A DNA stretch of 64,000 nucleotides from Streptomyces specialis (GTDB taxonomy: Bacteria; Actinomycetota; Actinomycetes; Streptomycetales; Streptomycetaceae): NCBI RefSeq assembly GCF_001493375.1, contig NZ_LN929769.1, forward strand, positions 186,001-250,000, read 5' to 3'. Of this stretch, positions 56,895-64,000 are shown piece after piece. Every line of letters begins with the position of its first letter. Within the stretch, counting starts at the first letter, position 1. Both the position numbers and the translations under genes were made by a program. Under the pieces are notes generated by a model. That model did no database searches. It was given only the letters and a program-made list of their open reading frames with translations, and was not told the DNA's origin.

Positions 56895-58258
56895 CGCACG
56901 GTGATGAACGCGTCGGCGGCGCGCGGTGGCCTGGGCCGGGGCGGGGCCGCCGCGTGACCCACCGCCACCGCGCCCATCGGGTCCCAGCTCTCCGGCAGCC
57001 CCAGCTCCGCCCGGACGGCGTCCCGGCAGAACATCGTGGACGACACCCACGCCGAGCCCAGACCCTCGCCAGCGAGCGCCACCAGCAGGTTCTGCACCCC
57101 GGCGCCCGCGGCGACGACGAACATCTCGCGTTCCGCCGCGTTCCGCCGCTCGTCCGGGTAGGTGTGCGAGCCCTCCATCACCATGCAGGGCACCACCAGA
57201 TACGGCGCCGCGCGCAGCACGTCGCCCCGGCGCACGCGCTTGGCGATGGACTCCTCGGACTTGCCGTCGCCCCGCAGGTCGGCGATCCACGCGTCCCGCA
57301 TCACGTCCAGCAGCCTCGTCCGCGCACCGGCGGACTCCAGCAGCACGAACCGCCACGGCGTCGTGTGATGCGGCGCCGGGGCGGTCACCGCGGCGGCCAC
57401 CGCCCGCCGTACCGCCGCCGGGTCCACCGGGTCCGCCGTGAACGCGCGGACCGTCCTGCGCAGCGTGACGGCCTCGCGCACCGCCTCCGAGGTGCCCAGC
57501 CGGAACATGTCCAGCGCCGGGTCACGGATCAGGTCCCGCGCGCCGCCCCCGGCCGCGCCGTCCCCGACGCGGTGGCCCAGACCCCGGATCACCGCGACCG
57601 GCAGCCCGGCCGTCTTGCCCTTGACCAGCTCACCCGCGCCCGCCAGCTCGTCGCCCACGGCGGTCACGGTGACGTCGAACTGCTTGCCGAACGTGTCGGT
57701 CCCGCCGCGCAGGTCGTCCAGGACCGAGACCCCGGCCGCGCCGATCGCCACATCGGTCTGCCCCTCGCGCCAGGGCCGCCCGAAGGTGTCGGTGATGATC
57801 ACACCGACTTCGACCCCGAGCCGCTCCCGCAGCCCGCGCCGGATGCGCTCCGCCGAGGCGTCCGGGTCCTCCGGCAGCAACAGCACGGTCCCGACGGGCG
57901 TGTTGGAGGCGTCCACACCGGCCGCCGCCATCACGAAACCCTGCCGGGACTCCACGATCCGGGCCCGTCCGCGCCGCGCGACGACCCGGACGGTCTCCTC
58001 GTCGATGGCGGCCTCGCGGTCGTCGGCCTGCCGGACGCGACCCTCCGCCTTGCTCACGATCTTCGACGTGACGACGACGATGTCGCCGTCCCGCAGCCCC
58101 GGCAGCCCGGGGGCGGTGGCGCGGTCCGCGATGAGCGCGGCCGGCTCGTCGCCCGGCCCGACCTCCGGTATGCCCGGCACGGCCCACACGTGGTAGGAGG
58201 GCACGTCCGCCGGAACCGCCCCCTCCGTCACGTCCGTCTCATCCGTCCGGTCCGTCAC
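56891..58258 (-). CDS. fbiB: Coenzyme F420:L-glutamate ligase FbiB
   Basis: FbiB adds glutamates to F420-0 and its C-terminal domain reduces dehydro-F420. The 455 residues have the CofE domain first ([38 protein letters not shown]) and a nitroreductase-like FMN domain from about residue 250 ([41 protein letters not shown]). GTG 58258 overlaps the fbiA stop by four bases, so the two are translated together. Confidence 0.94.
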   Translation of the reverse strand: MTDRTDETDVTEGAVPADVPSYHVWAVPGIPEVGPGDEPAALIADRATAPGLPGLRDGDIVVVTSKIVSKAEGRVRQADDREAAIDEETVRVVARRGRARIVESRQGFVMAAAGVDASNTPVGTVLLLPEDPDASAERIRRGLRERLGVEVGVIITDTFGRPWREGQTDVAIGAAGVSVLDDLRGGTDTFGKQFDVTVTAVGDELAGAGELVKGKTAGLPVAVIRGLGHRVGDGAAGGGARDLIRDPALDMFRLGTSEAVREAVTLRRTVRAFTADPVDPAAVRRAVAAAVTAPAPHHTTPWRFVLLESAGARTRLLDVMRDAWIADLRGDGKSEESIAKRVRRGDVLRAAPYLVVPCMVMEGSHTYPDERRNAAEREMFVVAAGAGVQNLLVALAGEGLGSAWVSSTMFCRDAVRAELGLPESWDPMGAVAVGHAAAPPRPRPPRAADAFITVR

Positions 58259-59220
58259 GGGGCCGCGACCTCCTCGGCGAGCGCCAGCGCCTCCCGCGCC
58301 ATCGCGGCGGTGGCGTCGAGGTCGGTCATCAGCAGCGGAACGGCCCGGCAGCGGATGCCGTCGGCCTCCACCGCCTTGACCGCCTCCTCGTCCACGGTGT
58401 CCACCAGCCAGCCGTCCAGCAGCCCCGGGCCGTAGTGCCGGGCCACGGCGGCGGCGGTCGCCGGCACGCCCACGGCGGCCAGCACCTTGTCGGCCATGCC
58501 GCGCACCGGGGCGTCGCCGATGATGGGGGAGAGACCGACGACCGGGACGCCGGCGTTCTCGATGGCCTCCCTGATCCCGGGCACGGCCAGGATCGTGCCG
58601 ACGCTCACCACCGGGTTCGACGGCGGGAACAGGACGGCGTCCGCCGCCGCGACGGCCTCCAGCACGCCCGGCGCGGGCGCGGACTGCTCGGCGCCGACCG
58701 GGATCACCGCGTGCGCGGGGACCGCGGCCCGCAGCCGCACCCAGTACTCCTGGAAGTGCACCGCCTTCCGGCCACCGTCGCCGTCGTCGATCAGCACGTG
58801 GGTCTCCACGCGGTCGTCCGTCATCGGCAGCAGCCGCACGCCCGGCTCCCAGCGCTTGCACAGCGCCTCGGTGACCGCGCTGAGCGGATACCCGGCGGCG
58901 ATCATCTGGGTGCGGACGATGTGCGTGGCGAAGTCGCGGTCGCCCAGGCCGAACCACTCGGGGCCGACCCCGTACGCGGCCAGCTCCTCCTTGACGGTGA
59001 ACGTCTCCGCCGCGCGGCCCCAGCCCTGCTCCTCGTGGATGCCGCCGCCGAGTGTGTACATCACGGTGTCCAGGTCGGGACAGACCTTGAGACCGAAGAG
59101 ATGGATGTCGTCACCGGTGTTGCCGATGACGGTGATCTCCGCGTCCGGGGCGGCGCGCCGCAGACCGCGCAGGAAGCGCGCGCCGCCGATACCGCCGGAC
59201 AGAACCACGAAGCGTCGCAT
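58255..59220 (-). CDS. fbiA: 2-phospho-L-lactate transferase FbiA/CofD
   Basis: FbiA transfers the phospho-lactate or phosphoenolpyruvate moiety to Fo in F420 assembly. The 321-residue protein starts [16 protein letters not shown], then [23 protein letters not shown] and [29 protein letters not shown] and [17 protein letters not shown] follow. It is the first gene of the fbiA-fbiB pair. Its start ATG 59220 lies 13 bases after the cysteine dioxygenase stop. Confidence 0.95.
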   Translation of the reverse strand: MRRFVVLSGGIGGARFLRGLRRAAPDAEITVIGNTGDDIHLFGLKVCPDLDTVMYTLGGGIHEEQGWGRAAETFTVKEELAAYGVGPEWFGLGDRDFATHIVRTQMIAAGYPLSAVTEALCKRWEPGVRLLPMTDDRVETHVLIDDGDGGRKAVHFQEYWVRLRAAVPAHAVIPVGAEQSAPAPGVLEAVAAADAVLFPPSNPVVSVGTILAVPGIREAIENAGVPVVGLSPIIGDAPVRGMADKVLAAVGVPATAAAVARHYGPGLLDGWLVDTVDEEAVKAVEADGIRCRAVPLLMTDLDATAAMAREALALAEEVAAP

Positions 59221-59233
59221 GCCCGCCAGTCTG

Positions 59234-59752
59234 TCAGCAGGTGAGGACATCGCGCGGCGCGGGTTCGGCATGCGGGCGCGCGTACATGCGCATCTCGGTG
59301 AGGCCGGGGAAGTAGATGTGCAGGCTGGCGGCGGGCTCCAGCGAGGCGTTGACCACCTCGTGGACATAGCCCGGCGCGAAGACCCGCATCGAACCCGGCG
59401 TCAGCACCCGGCTGCCGCGGCCCACGGCGTGCTCGGTCAACGCGCCCGACAGCACCGTGTACAGGCCGTTGGAGCCGCCGTGGTCGTGCCGGCCGCTGCC
59501 CTGCCCGGGCACCCAGCTCAGCAGCCACACCTCGTACCCAGGACCGGTCAGGAGCCGGTGATACCAGCGGCTGACCGCGTCGTACCGCACCAGGGGCGCC
59601 CAACACGCGCGATCACCCGCGAGCGCGGCGGCCAGGGCGGCGAACTGCGCGACGGTGGCGGGGTGCTCGGGAGCGGGCGGCAGCAGATGCGGGATCGCCA
59701 GCGGGTCGCCGGCGATTTCGTTGTCGTTGTCCATGGAGTGAGATGTCGCCAT
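59234..59752 (-). CDS. Cysteine dioxygenase
   Basis: A non-haem iron enzyme that oxidises cysteine to cysteine sulfinate. The 172-residue cupin has SWVPGQGSGRHDHGGSNGLYTVLSG (two metal His) and VFAPGYVHEVVNAS (third His). The start could be 59752 or ATG 59734. No ribosome-binding site is evident for either. It precedes fbiA on the same strand. Confidence 0.88.
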   Translation of the reverse strand: MATSHSMDNDNEIAGDPLAIPHLLPPAPEHPATVAQFAALAAALAGDRACWAPLVRYDAVSRWYHRLLTGPGYEVWLLSWVPGQGSGRHDHGGSNGLYTVLSGALTEHAVGRGSRVLTPGSMRVFAPGYVHEVVNASLEPAASLHIYFPGLTEMRMYARPHAEPAPRDVLTC

Positions 59753-60161
59753 CGGTCGGTGGGAAGGGATGCCCCGGAAGGGATGCCCCAGGGGAGCGTC
59801 GGGGGCGCGCGCTTGTCAACCTCGCGCGCTGTCGGGGGCATTGTTTCATCCCTTCCGGTCTGGCGTCAGGGGAAAGGTTTATGCACCGCGAAGTGAGGAC
59901 AGATGCCGCATCACCCGTGCCTCCGGGCGCCGTTGCCCATCCGTGATCCGGCTGTGATCCTCATCGCTGCCGTACGCGGTCGGCAACGCATTCGGTGCCA
60001 GGTTCGTCTCTCCCTTACGTACGGGACATGAAGTGGGAGGAGAACGACCGGATTGTGCGGCTGGGGGTCGCGCGGGCGAGCATGGTTTGTGGCGTTTTGA
60101 ACACTTTCTGTATGGCTGTGGTGCCACAGGGTGAATCATCGGGTGAATAGCAGATCGTGGC

Positions 60162-60191
60162 TTGACTGCCGCAGAGCGCCCCACTTGTAAT
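60162..60191 (+). promoter_or_regulatory. Candidate whiB promoter
   Basis: TTGACT at 60162-60167 and TGTAAT at 60186-60191 are separated by 18 bases, near the consensus of the main sigma factor. The 74 bases that follow lead to the whiB start. The rest of 59753-60264 contains no gene I can support. Confidence 0.45.
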
Positions 60192-60264
60192 TTCACTCAT
60201 GTCGTTCGAGCGGGATCGATAACGACGACATCACGGGGAAGCAAAGACGACGAGGGGCGCGCAT

Positions 60265-60528
60265 ATGACCGAGCTGTTCCAACAACTGCTGGTCGACCAG
60301 GCGGACGAAGAGCTCGGCTGGCAGGAGCGCGCGCTGTGCGCCCAGACCGACCCCGAGTCGTTCTTCCCCGAGAAGGGCGGATCCACGCGCGAGGCCAAGA
60401 AGGTCTGCCTCGCCTGCGAGGTCCGCTCCGAATGTCTTGAATATGCCCTCGCCAACGACGAACGTTTCGGAATCTGGGGTGGATTGTCCGAACGTGAACG
60501 TCGCCGCCTGAAGAAGGCCGCTGTCTGA
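60265..60528 (+). CDS. whiB: WhiB sporulation regulator
   Basis: The founding Wbl protein, an iron-sulfur regulator needed for septation of aerial hyphae. It acts with WhiA. The 87 residues carry the four cluster cysteines C25, C48, C51 and C57 (ALCAQTDPESFFPEKGGS, KKVCLACEVRSECLEYALA). The beta-turn FGIWGGLSERERRRLKKAAV binds the sigma factor and DNA. Length and sequence are almost those of S. coelicolor WhiB. A GAGGGG lies about 9 bases before ATG 60265. Confidence 0.97.
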   Translation: MTELFQQLLVDQADEELGWQERALCAQTDPESFFPEKGGSTREAKKVCLACEVRSECLEYALANDERFGIWGGLSERERRRLKKAAV

Positions 60529-60666
60529 CCCCGGCTGACCGTTCCTTTCGCGGCTCGGGAGGCCCCGACGGTCCCAGCCGCTAGGGTGTGGCTCGTCCGA
60601 GACGTCCCGCCGCCGGCGCAGCGCGGCAGCGTCCACACCGTCCAGCGAACCGGGGCCAGCACCTCG

Positions 60667-63600
60667 ATGTCCGTGCACAGCCAGCAGGCGGCGTCGCACC
60701 AGGCCGCCCATCCCGAATTCCCCCGGCACGTCGTCACCGCCGTGCTCGTCTCGCACGACGGCGAACGCTGGCTCCCCGACGTCCTGACCGGTCTCCTCGG
60801 ACAGGACCGGCCGGTGCAGGACGTCATCGCCGCCGACACCGGCAGCGCCGACTCCTCCGCCACGCTGCTCAGCGAGGCGTTCGGCTCCGACCGCGTCCTG
60901 CACCTCGCCCGCCGCACCGGCTTCGGCGCCGCCGTCGCCGAGGCCGCCCGCACCGCGCCGGTGCTCACCCCGGACGACCTGCCGTACCTTAAGCGCCCCA
61001 ACGCCTGGGACCCGGTGACCCGCACCTGGGACACCAGCACCTACGACCTGCCCGAGCTGCCCTTCGGCGAGCCCGTCCACTGGCTGTGGCTGCTCCACGA
61101 CGACGCCGCGCCCGACCCCGGAGCCCTCACCGAGCTGCTGCGGCAGGCCGACGCCAGCCCCTCCGCCGTCATCGTCGGCGCCAAGCAGCGCGGCTGGTAC
61201 GACCGCAGACAGCTTCTCGAAGTCGGCGTCTCCATCGCGAGCAGCGGACGCCGCTGGACCGGCCTCGACCGCCGCGAGCAGGACCAGGGCCAGCACGACC
61301 AGGTCCGGCCCGTCCTGTCCGTCTCCACCGCGGGCATGCTGGTGCGGCGCGACATCTTCGACCGCCTCGGCGGCTTCGACCGCAGGCTGCCCCTGATGCG
61401 CGACGACGTCGACCTGTGCTGGCGCGCCCAGGCCGCCGGACACCGGGTCCTCATCGCGCCCGCCGCCGTTCTCCGGCACGCCGAGGCGTCCTCCCGCGAG
61501 CGCCGCTCCATCGACTGCGCCGGCCGCCTGGGCGGCAGCCCGCACCGCATCGACAAGGCCGCCGCCTCGTACACCCTGCTCGTCAACTCCCGCGGCCGTC
61601 TGCTGCCCTGGATCCTCCTGCGGCTCATCGTCGGCACGCTGCTGCGCGTCCTGGCCTACCTCGTCGGCAAGCTGCCGGGCCGCGCCCTGGACGAGGCCGC
61701 CGGGCTGCTGGCCACCCTGCTGCGCCCCGGCCTCATCGTCGCCGCCCGCCGCCGCCGCGCCAGGACCGCCGACCCGAACACCGCCCCCGAGGACCTGCGG
61801 CCCCTCTTCCCGACCCTGCTCGCGACCGTCCGGACCACCGTCGAGCAGTTCGCGGGCGGCCTCACCCGCCGCACCGAACCCACCACGGCCTTCGCCGGCC
61901 GGCACGGCGGCGCCGTCGAGTCGGGACCGGGCGACGACGACACCGACGCCCTGGAGATCGAGCAGTTCGCCCGCGTCCGGCGGCTGGCCCGCCGCCCCGG
62001 GCCCATGCTCTTCCTCGGCCTCCTCCTGGCCTCCCTGCTCGCCTGCCGCGACCTTCTCGGCGGCGGCGTCCTCACCGGCGGCGCCCTGCTGCCCGCGCCC
62101 GGCGACGCCGGCGCCCTGTGGGACCGGTATCTGGGCACCTGGCAGCCCGTCGGTACCGGCGGCACCGAATCCGCCCCGCCCTACCTCGCGCTCCTCGCCC
62201 TGCTCTCCTCCGCGCTGTTCGGCGGCACCGGCCCGGCCATGACGCTGCTGCTGGTCGCCTCCGTGCCGCTGGCCGGCGTCAGCGCGTACTTCTCGTCCCG
62301 GCCCCTGCTGATGTCCCGGCTGCTGCGCGCCTGGGCGAGCGTCGCCTACGCCTTCCTGCCCGCCGTCACCGGCGCGCTCGCCGGAGGACGGATCGGCACC
62401 GCCGTGCTGGCCGTGCTGCTGCCCCCGCTCGCCCGCACCGCCGTCGCCGCCGCCGGGCTCACCCGCCCCGACGGCCGCGGCTCCTGGCGCGCGGTGTGGG
62501 CCTGCGCGCTGCTGCTGACCGTGACCACCGCGTTCACCCCGGTCGTCTGGCCCCTCGCCGCCGTCCTCGCCGTGGCGGCCCTGGCGATCCCGTTCGCCGC
62601 CGAGCGGTCCGGGCCCTCCCGCGCCCCGGCCGCCGCGCCGCCCGCGGCCAGGGCCGCCCGGCTCGGCGCGCTGCTGGCCACCCCGGCCGTGCTGCTCGGC
62701 CCCTGGTCCTGGTCGGTGCTGCTGAGCCCGTCGGAGTTCCTGCACGAGGCCGGCCTCCGCTTCGAGACGGGCCGGGCCGACCCGTTCCAGCTCCTGAACA
62801 TCAACCCCGGCGGCCCCGGCACCCCCGGCACCTGGCTGCTCGCCGGCCTGCTCCTGGCCGCCCTCGGCGCGCTGCTCCGCAAGGAACGGCGGCCGGCCAT
62901 CATCACCGCCTGGACCACCGCCCTCGTCGCGCTGCTCTTCGCCGTCTGGTCCGGCAGCGACGGCTGGGCCGGCCCCGCCACCCTCGTCTACGGGCTCGCG
63001 CTGCTGAGCGCCGCCGTGCTCGGCGCCGACGGCGCCCGGTACCGGGTCGCCGCGCAGAGCTTCGGCTGGCGCCAGCCCGTCGCCGTGGCCATCGCCGGCG
63101 CCGCCGCGGCCGGGCCGCTGCTCGTCGCCGCCGGCTGGATCCTCGGCGGCGCGGACGGCCCGCTGGAGCGCGGCGAGGCCGAGCAGGTCCCCGCCTTCGT
63201 CGCCGAGGAGAGCACCACCCAGGACCAGGCCCGCACCCGGGTCCTCGCGGGCGAGGGCGAGAGCGCCGAGGGCCCCGCCGAGCAGGTCACGTACGCCCTG
63301 GTGCGCGGCTCGGGCGCCCGCCTCGGCGACGCCGACCTGGCCCGGCTGCTCGGCGAGGACTCCGCCCTCGGCGAGGCCGTGGGCGACCTCGTGGCCGGCT
63401 CCGGCGCCGACCAGACCGCCGTCCTCGCCGACTACGCCGTGCGGTACGTGCTGGTCCAGGACGGCTCGCCGCGCGAGCTGCACCGCGTCCTCGACACCAC
63501 CCCCGGCCTGCTGCGGCTCAGCCAGGAGGACGGCGGCGCCCTGTGGCGGGTGGACCGCGAGGTCTCCCGCGTCATGATCACCCCCGCCGAGGAGGAGGGC

Positions 63601-64000
63601 GCGGGCGCCGAACCCGTCACCGTCCCGGCCGGCGCGGTCGAGGTGCACACCCGCCTGCCCGACGGGCCGGCCGGCCGCACGCTGCGCCTGGCCGACGCCG
63701 CGTCGTCCGGCTGGCAGGCCACCCTCGACGGCGAGCCGCTGACCCCCGTCACCGTCGACGGCTGGGCCCAGGGCTTCGAACTCCCCGCGGGCGGCGGCCA
63801 ACTGGACGTCGTGTACGACACCTCCGCCGGACACACCCTGTGGGTCTGGGTCCAGGGCTTCGCCCTGCTCGTCCTCGGCGTGCTCTCCCTGCCGGACCGC
63901 CGCCGCGAGCTGGACGACGACCTGCCCGAGGAGCCGCAGGCCGAGCAGGCGCCGCAGGGCCGCCGGGCCCGCCGGCAGGCCGCCGCGGCGGCCACCGCCG
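60667..64000 (+). CDS. Giant membrane glycosyltransferase (3' end outside window)
   Basis: At least 1111 codons. An N-terminal family 2 glycosyltransferase domain is visible: VVTAVLVSHDGERWLPDVL, WLWLLHDDAAPDPGALTEL, FDRRLPLMRDDVDLCWRAQAAGHRV. Many membrane segments follow from about residue 300 (LPWILLRLIVGTLLRVLAYLV, MLFLGLLLASLLAC, YLALLALLSSALFGG). A long extracytoplasmic loop lies near residue 850-1050, then another TM (TLWVWVQGFALLVLGVLSLP) and an acidic tail. Such fused proteins are found next to whiB in Streptomyces and are thought to build envelope glycans. ATG 60667 is chosen because the glycosyltransferase homology starts shortly after. A GTG at 60586 is possible. Confidence 0.88.
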   Translation, partial: MSVHSQQAASHQAAHPEFPRHVVTAVLVSHDGERWLPDVLTGLLGQDRPVQDVIAADTGSADSSATLLSEAFGSDRVLHLARRTGFGAAVAEAARTAPVLTPDDLPYLKRPNAWDPVTRTWDTSTYDLPELPFGEPVHWLWLLHDDAAPDPGALTELLRQADASPSAVIVGAKQRGWYDRRQLLEVGVSIASSGRRWTGLDRREQDQGQHDQVRPVLSVSTAGMLVRRDIFDRLGGFDRRLPLMRDDVDLCWRAQAAGHRVLIAPAAVLRHAEASSRERRSIDCAGRLGGSPHRIDKAAASYTLLVNSRGRLLPWILLRLIVGTLLRVLAYLVGKLPGRALDEAAGLLATLLRPGLIVAARRRRARTADPNTAPEDLRPLFPTLLATVRTTVEQFAGGLTRRTEPTTAFAGRHGGAVESGPGDDDTDALEIEQFARVRRLARRPGPMLFLGLLLASLLACRDLLGGGVLTGGALLPAPGDAGALWDRYLGTWQPVGTGGTESAPPYLALLALLSSALFGGTGPAMTLLLVASVPLAGVSAYFSSRPLLMSRLLRAWASVAYAFLPAVTGALAGGRIGTAVLAVLLPPLARTAVAAAGLTRPDGRGSWRAVWACALLLTVTTAFTPVVWPLAAVLAVAALAIPFAAERSGPSRAPAAAPPAARAARLGALLATPAVLLGPWSWSVLLSPSEFLHEAGLRFETGRADPFQLLNINPGGPGTPGTWLLAGLLLAALGALLRKERRPAIITAWTTALVALLFAVWSGSDGWAGPATLVYGLALLSAAVLGADGARYRVAAQSFGWRQPVAVAIAGAAAAGPLLVAAGWILGGADGPLERGEAEQVPAFVAEESTTQDQARTRVLAGEGESAEGPAEQVTYALVRGSGARLGDADLARLLGEDSALGEAVGDLVAGSGADQTAVLADYAVRYVLVQDGSPRELHRVLDTTPGLLRLSQEDGGALWRVDREVSRVMITPAEEEGAGAEPVTVPAGAVEVHTRLPDGPAGRTLRLADAASSGWQATLDGEPLTPVTVDGWAQGFELPAGGGQLDVVYDTSAGHTLWVWVQGFALLVLGVLSLPDRRRELDDDLPEEPQAEQAPQGRRARRQAAAAATA

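Noticed and set aside
60193..63834. A 1213-residue frame on the minus strand opposite the giant glycosyltransferase
   Set aside because: It is a Gly/Ala/Gln-rich antisense shadow. The plus-strand frame has glycosyltransferase and membrane motifs.

Overview
The window reads as chromosomal core DNA of a Streptomyces-like actinomycete. The DNA is very GC-rich and most genes use G or C in the third codon position. GTG starts are frequent. Three markers point to the genus: the bldA leucine tRNA (anticodon UAA), an 87-residue WhiB, and an FtsB/DivIC-DUF501-Ppx/GppA series after enolase. The gene order from mfd through enolase, bldA, purK/purE and the LytR-CpsA-Psr (LCP) cluster to fbiA/fbiB and whiB is the one I know from Streptomyces chromosomes. 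No plasmid, phage or secondary-metabolite cluster is visible.

The first 2.9 kb is a perfect palindrome centred at 1465/1466. It holds two mirror copies of the 3' end of mfd, a tRNA-Gln and a 5'-truncated HTH/LAGLIDADG-like gene. I read it as a fold-back artefact. Six later junctions carry recognisable Illumina Nextera adapter sequence: 5865-5935, 37659-37835, 42123-42170, 49886-49966, 53561-53742 and 56777-56804. Two of them still show the i7 barcode TTCTGCCT and two show a barcode close to the complement of TATCCTCT. The window is therefore a concatenation of contig pieces. Genes at those points (mfd, an Rpf/LysM protein, a LysM-M23 peptidase, a secreted protein, several LCP proteins, a TIGR03089 protein) are broken by the assembly and not by evolution.

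Region by region: 2.1-6.3 kb tRNA-Gln, mfd, Rpf tail. 6.5-9.9 kb eno, divIC-like, DUF501, ppx/gppA. 10-13 kb type II NADH dehydrogenase with Rex-like sites, then a cyclopropane synthase-like methyltransferase. 13-16.5 kb a MacB/FtsX-type ABC exporter. 16.9 kb bldA. 17-28.9 kb mixed metabolism: a Bax-inhibitor-like membrane protein, thiolase, SGNH hydrolase, cystathionine beta-synthase, a PLP decarboxylase, HutF, an Imm-5-like protein, VOC and MOSC proteins. 29-33.2 kb a SigB/SigF-type sigma factor with divergent STAS and kinase-like partners, then an OmpR-type two-component system. 33.2-36.8 kb GtrA, purK-purE, dipeptidase. 37-38.3 kb a c-di-AMP (ydaO) riboswitch in front of a LysM-M23 peptidase. 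38.5 kb a two-repeat CRISPR remnant. 38.7-48.5 kb acyl-CoA dehydrogenase, UDP-glucose dehydrogenase and small enzymes. 45-57 kb a cell-envelope island with five LCP-type genes or pieces plus one degenerate LCP fusion, a PGRP amidase and a glycosyltransferase. 56.9-59.2 kb fbiB/fbiA for coenzyme F420. 60.3 kb whiB. 60.7-64 kb a giant membrane glycosyltransferase that runs off the end.

Two themes tie the genes together. One is development: bldA, whiB, the sigma partner-switching module, and a TTA codon in the HTH/LAGLIDADG-like gene that makes it a potential bldA target. The other is the cell wall: Rpf and LysM-M23 hydrolases, LCP ligases, amidase and glycosyltransferases, part of it under c-di-AMP control. 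The most unusual gene content is the TIGR03089 domain continuous with a catalytically degraded LCP domain at 53743-54834.
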